Shown here piece after piece: positions 62,078 to 64,000 of a stretch of 64,000 bases of DNA. Positions within the stretch are counted from its first letter, which is position 1. The number at the start of each line of letters is the position of its first letter. The position numbers and the translations under genes are program-made. This DNA comes from JANXQG01 sp963719885 (lineage in GTDB: Bacteria > Planctomycetota > Planctomycetia > Pirellulales > Thermoguttaceae): positions 62,001 through 126,000 of the forward strand of contig CAVRDP010000005.1 of NCBI GenBank assembly GCA_963719885.1, given 5' to 3'. The notes under the pieces were generated by a model. The model had not been told where the DNA came from. It saw nothing but the letters and a program-made list of their open reading frames with translations, and did not search any database.

Positions 62078-63141
62078 ATGATCTCCATTCCAACCAATTC
62101 TCTGGAAGGCGTCGGTTACCATTCTGTTCGCGCCTTCTCTCGGCGAACTGCTACACGCCGCAGAAATATGTCCGCCGATGGGCGTGGGAAATCTTCTGGA
62201 TGACCCAGGCCGCGTGGTGCTGGCTGATCTGGCCTATCGTCGGGGCAGTGCTCACCATCCCCGATCTCGGCGCTGTCTTGGCGGAGGCATCGAAGATCGT
62301 CATGCTTCAGGCGTTCTTGATGGGAATGGCCTACGGTATCGGCGGCACTGCCTTCAACATCTCGATTCGCTACATCGGCTTCTCGCTCACCTACGCCATC
62401 GCCGTGGGGCTTTCGGCCCTAACCAAGACCGTGGCCATGCCGCTGATTCACGGCGCGCTCCCCGAGATCCTGGAGAAGAACGGCTCAAGCTGGATCGTTG
62501 CGGGCGTGGGCGTCGGTATCCTGGGCATCGCCCTTTGCGGCGCCGCGGGGCGTTTGAAGGAACTCGATTTTCGCGGCAGCTTGCAGGCAAGTGAATTCAA
62601 TCTGCTCAAGGGCCTCTTCTTCTCGCTCGTTGCCGGCGTCCTCTCGGCCGTGTACGGCATCGCCATGGAAGACGTGGCCAAGCCGATCGTCGACCTGGCC
62701 TACGAGCACGGGGCTGGTTACTGGAAGGGCAATATCGCCTATCCGTTCGTCAACAGCGGAGCTTTCGTTACCGCGCTGCTTTATAGCCTTTACCTGGCCC
62801 GGCGAAATCGAACGCTCGGACAACTGACTCGACTGGCCCCCGGCAACGGCGGAAGCCTCGGCGGCAACTATCTGCTTGCCATGCTCACGGGCACGCTGTG
62901 GTATGGGCAGTTCTTCTTCTACAATCTCGGACACGTGCGGATGAGCAACGCGAACACGAGTTGGGCCATCCACATGATCATGCTCGTGCTGTTCAGCAAT
63001 CTGGTGGCGGTGGTCTTCCGGGAATGGAAAGGCTGCCGAACCTGGACATCATTGACCATCGCCTTGGGGCTGGCGGCGCTGATTGCGTCTGTGCTGGCCA
63101 TGACCTACGGGAATTACCTTGGCGAGGCGACGAGCGGTTAA
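62078..63141 (+). CDS. L-rhamnose/L-fucose-type proton symporter, RhaT family (frameshifted)
   Basis: About 354 codons from an ATG at 62078, 18 bases after the UroD-like gene. The start MISIPTNSLEGVGYHSV and the following NCYTPQKYVRRWAWEIFW lie in different frames, with the shift near 62140. Joined they match the RhaT N-terminus. About ten membrane helices follow: MLQAFLMGMAYGIGGTAFNI, YIGFSLTYAIAVGLSALTKT, LLKGLFFSLVAGVLSAVYGI, SNANTSWAIHMIMLVLFSNL. RhaT imports L-rhamnose, but related proteins take other deoxy sugars. Given the fucosidase next door, L-fucose is a plausible substrate. Confidence 0.82.
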
Positions 63142-63187
63142 AGAGCCGTGTGGATCATTTGCAAATACGCCAACCAGGAGACAAAAT

Positions 63188-63526
63188 ATGAAGCGTTATG
63201 GATCGGTGATTGCCGTAAGGGCGGGAAAGCTTGAAGAGTATATTCGACTACATGCGGCGGTCTGGCCGGACGTGCTCAAGATGATCAAGGAGTGCAACAT
63301 TCGCAACTACTCGATCTTTCTGCGCCGCCTGCCCGACAATCGGCATTATCTGTTCAGCTACCTCGAGTATCTTGGCAACGACTTCGACGCCGACATGGCC
63401 AAGATGGCGGCCGATCCCGTTACGCAGAAGTGGTGGGACGTGTGCAAGCCATGCCAAGAGCCACTTGTCGACCGTGCCGCCAATGAATGGTGGGCCGGCA
63501 TGGAAGAGGTCTTTCATCTGCAATGA
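63188..63526 (+). CDS. L-rhamnose mutarotase (RhaM/DUF718) family protein
   Basis: 112 residues. The ATG at 63188 follows the AGGAG in CCAGGAGACA; an upstream start lies within the transporter gene. The alpha/beta-barrel dimer fold of RhaM is indicated by the opening MKRYGSVIAVRAGKLEEYIR with LHAAVWPDVLKMIKECNIRN, then YSIFLRRLPDNRHYLFSYLE and the C-terminal ANEWWAGMEEVFHL. His in RLHAAVWP is the likely catalytic histidine. These enzymes interconvert the alpha and beta anomers of rhamnose; some relatives act on fucose. It ends the sugar series. Confidence 0.88.
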   Translation: MKRYGSVIAVRAGKLEEYIRLHAAVWPDVLKMIKECNIRNYSIFLRRLPDNRHYLFSYLEYLGNDFDADMAKMAADPVTQKWWDVCKPCQEPLVDRAANEWWAGMEEVFHLQ

Positions 63527-63741
63527 ATTGCTTGCCTTCACGAGTCCCAAAAGGCCACGGCAGGCTCTTGTTAGCACCAGCACCTTACCTGCCGCCAAAA
63601 GTTGTCCGCTGCTCCGCGCTGAGGATCGCCATCGGCACCTTCGTGGCGTAGGGGCCAGAGCGATGCGGTTGGGGGAGCCATCAATAGCCAATCCGCGCCG
63701 ATGCAATACGGCGTCTTCAACGCGCCATGCCGACCTCGCGG

Positions 63742-64000
63742 TCGTGTGTCAGCAGCTCGTCGGCCACGAGCGGCTGGCCGACCATGGGTACATGGTGCCC
63801 GCCGCCCGCTTCGTCTGGGGCACGCTCGATTCGCTCATGCTGTTGATCGTGTTGTTGTTCGTGGCCGACGGCGCGGCCAGCGCCCTGGTGGTCGGCTATC
63901 CGCTCTTGATCGCCGGATCGGGCCTCTGGTTCCAGGTCCGCTTCGTCAGCTTCATGACGGTGATGTCGTTGCTTTCCTACGGCGTCCTGGTCTTCGATTT
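63742..64000 (+). pseudogene. Near-identical partial duplicate of the kinase tail, cut by the window edge
   Basis: From 63742 to the end the sequence matches 52572-52830 with only a few differences (for example C for T at 63764). It encodes the QQLVGHERLADHGYMVPAAR segment and following helices. Upstream, 63527-63741, there is no kinase domain and no in-frame start. So what is visible is a fragment without its 5' part; whether it continues into a whole tail cannot be seen. It includes a fifth copy of the CCATG-TAC-CATGG repeat (63777-63804). Confidence 0.8.

Overview
The window reads as chromosomal DNA from a member of the Planctomycetota, most likely order Pirellulales. The evidence is a GC-rich sequence with DUF1549/DUF1553 and DUF1501 proteins in tandem, a PPC-domain secreted protein, an ECF-type sigma factor followed by a Ser/Thr kinase with a membrane tail, FHA and SpoIIE-type signalling proteins, many large secreted proteins of unknown role, and short dispersed repeats (for example the one that reads IEARSASE when it falls inside a gene). 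The genus cannot be named from this.

Layout. 1-5 kb: two polytopic membrane proteins of glycosyltransferase-C type, a lipoprotein, and a 1707-bp insertion sequence that landed inside a palindromic repeat. 5-13 kb: a chorismatase-like protein, the DUF1549/1553-DUF1501 pair, a DUF5678 and retropepsin-like protease pair, and a PPC-domain secreted protein. 13-19 kb: FHA protein, HEAT-repeat protein, two tandem paralogous secreted proteins, ClpS, and a coiled-coil protein with a 69-bp tandem repeat. 19-26 kb: a secreted beta-helix protein, then a five-gene minus-strand series running Fur regulator, di-haem peroxidase, Tat-exported phosphoesterase, SoxA-like cytochrome and double rhodanese. 26.7-28.5 kb: an IS66-family element with 8-bp target duplication. 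29-41 kb: mixed housekeeping and signalling genes (DUF1611 protein, tRNA-Gln, low-molecular-weight phosphatase, FHA-GAF-SpoIIE phosphatase, GH10-like protein, purC, a membrane spermidine-synthase-like protein, murA). 41-46 kb: an accessory island with a DUF2971 protein, a DUF262/GmrSD-like gene split by an IS3-family element, and small paired genes. 46-53 kb: rpmE-prfA-prmC, bioB, sigma factor and kinase. 53-56 kb: an ADP-ribosylglycohydrolase with a TPR-like partner. 56-63.5 kb: a Gly/Asn-repeat secreted protein and a deoxy-sugar cluster (alpha-L-fucosidase, UroD-like protein, RhaT-type transporter, RhaM-type mutarotase). The last 259 bp nearly duplicate the 3' part of the kinase gene.

Two features run through the whole window. 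First, at least six dispersed repeat families are present. Several are palindromes in the gaps between convergent genes, and several are read in frame inside proteins. Second, about eighteen genes or elements carry single-base frameshifts with recognisable protein sequence on both sides. This points to indel errors in the assembly at least as much as to real gene decay, so frameshifted genes are listed as one feature each with the break marked.
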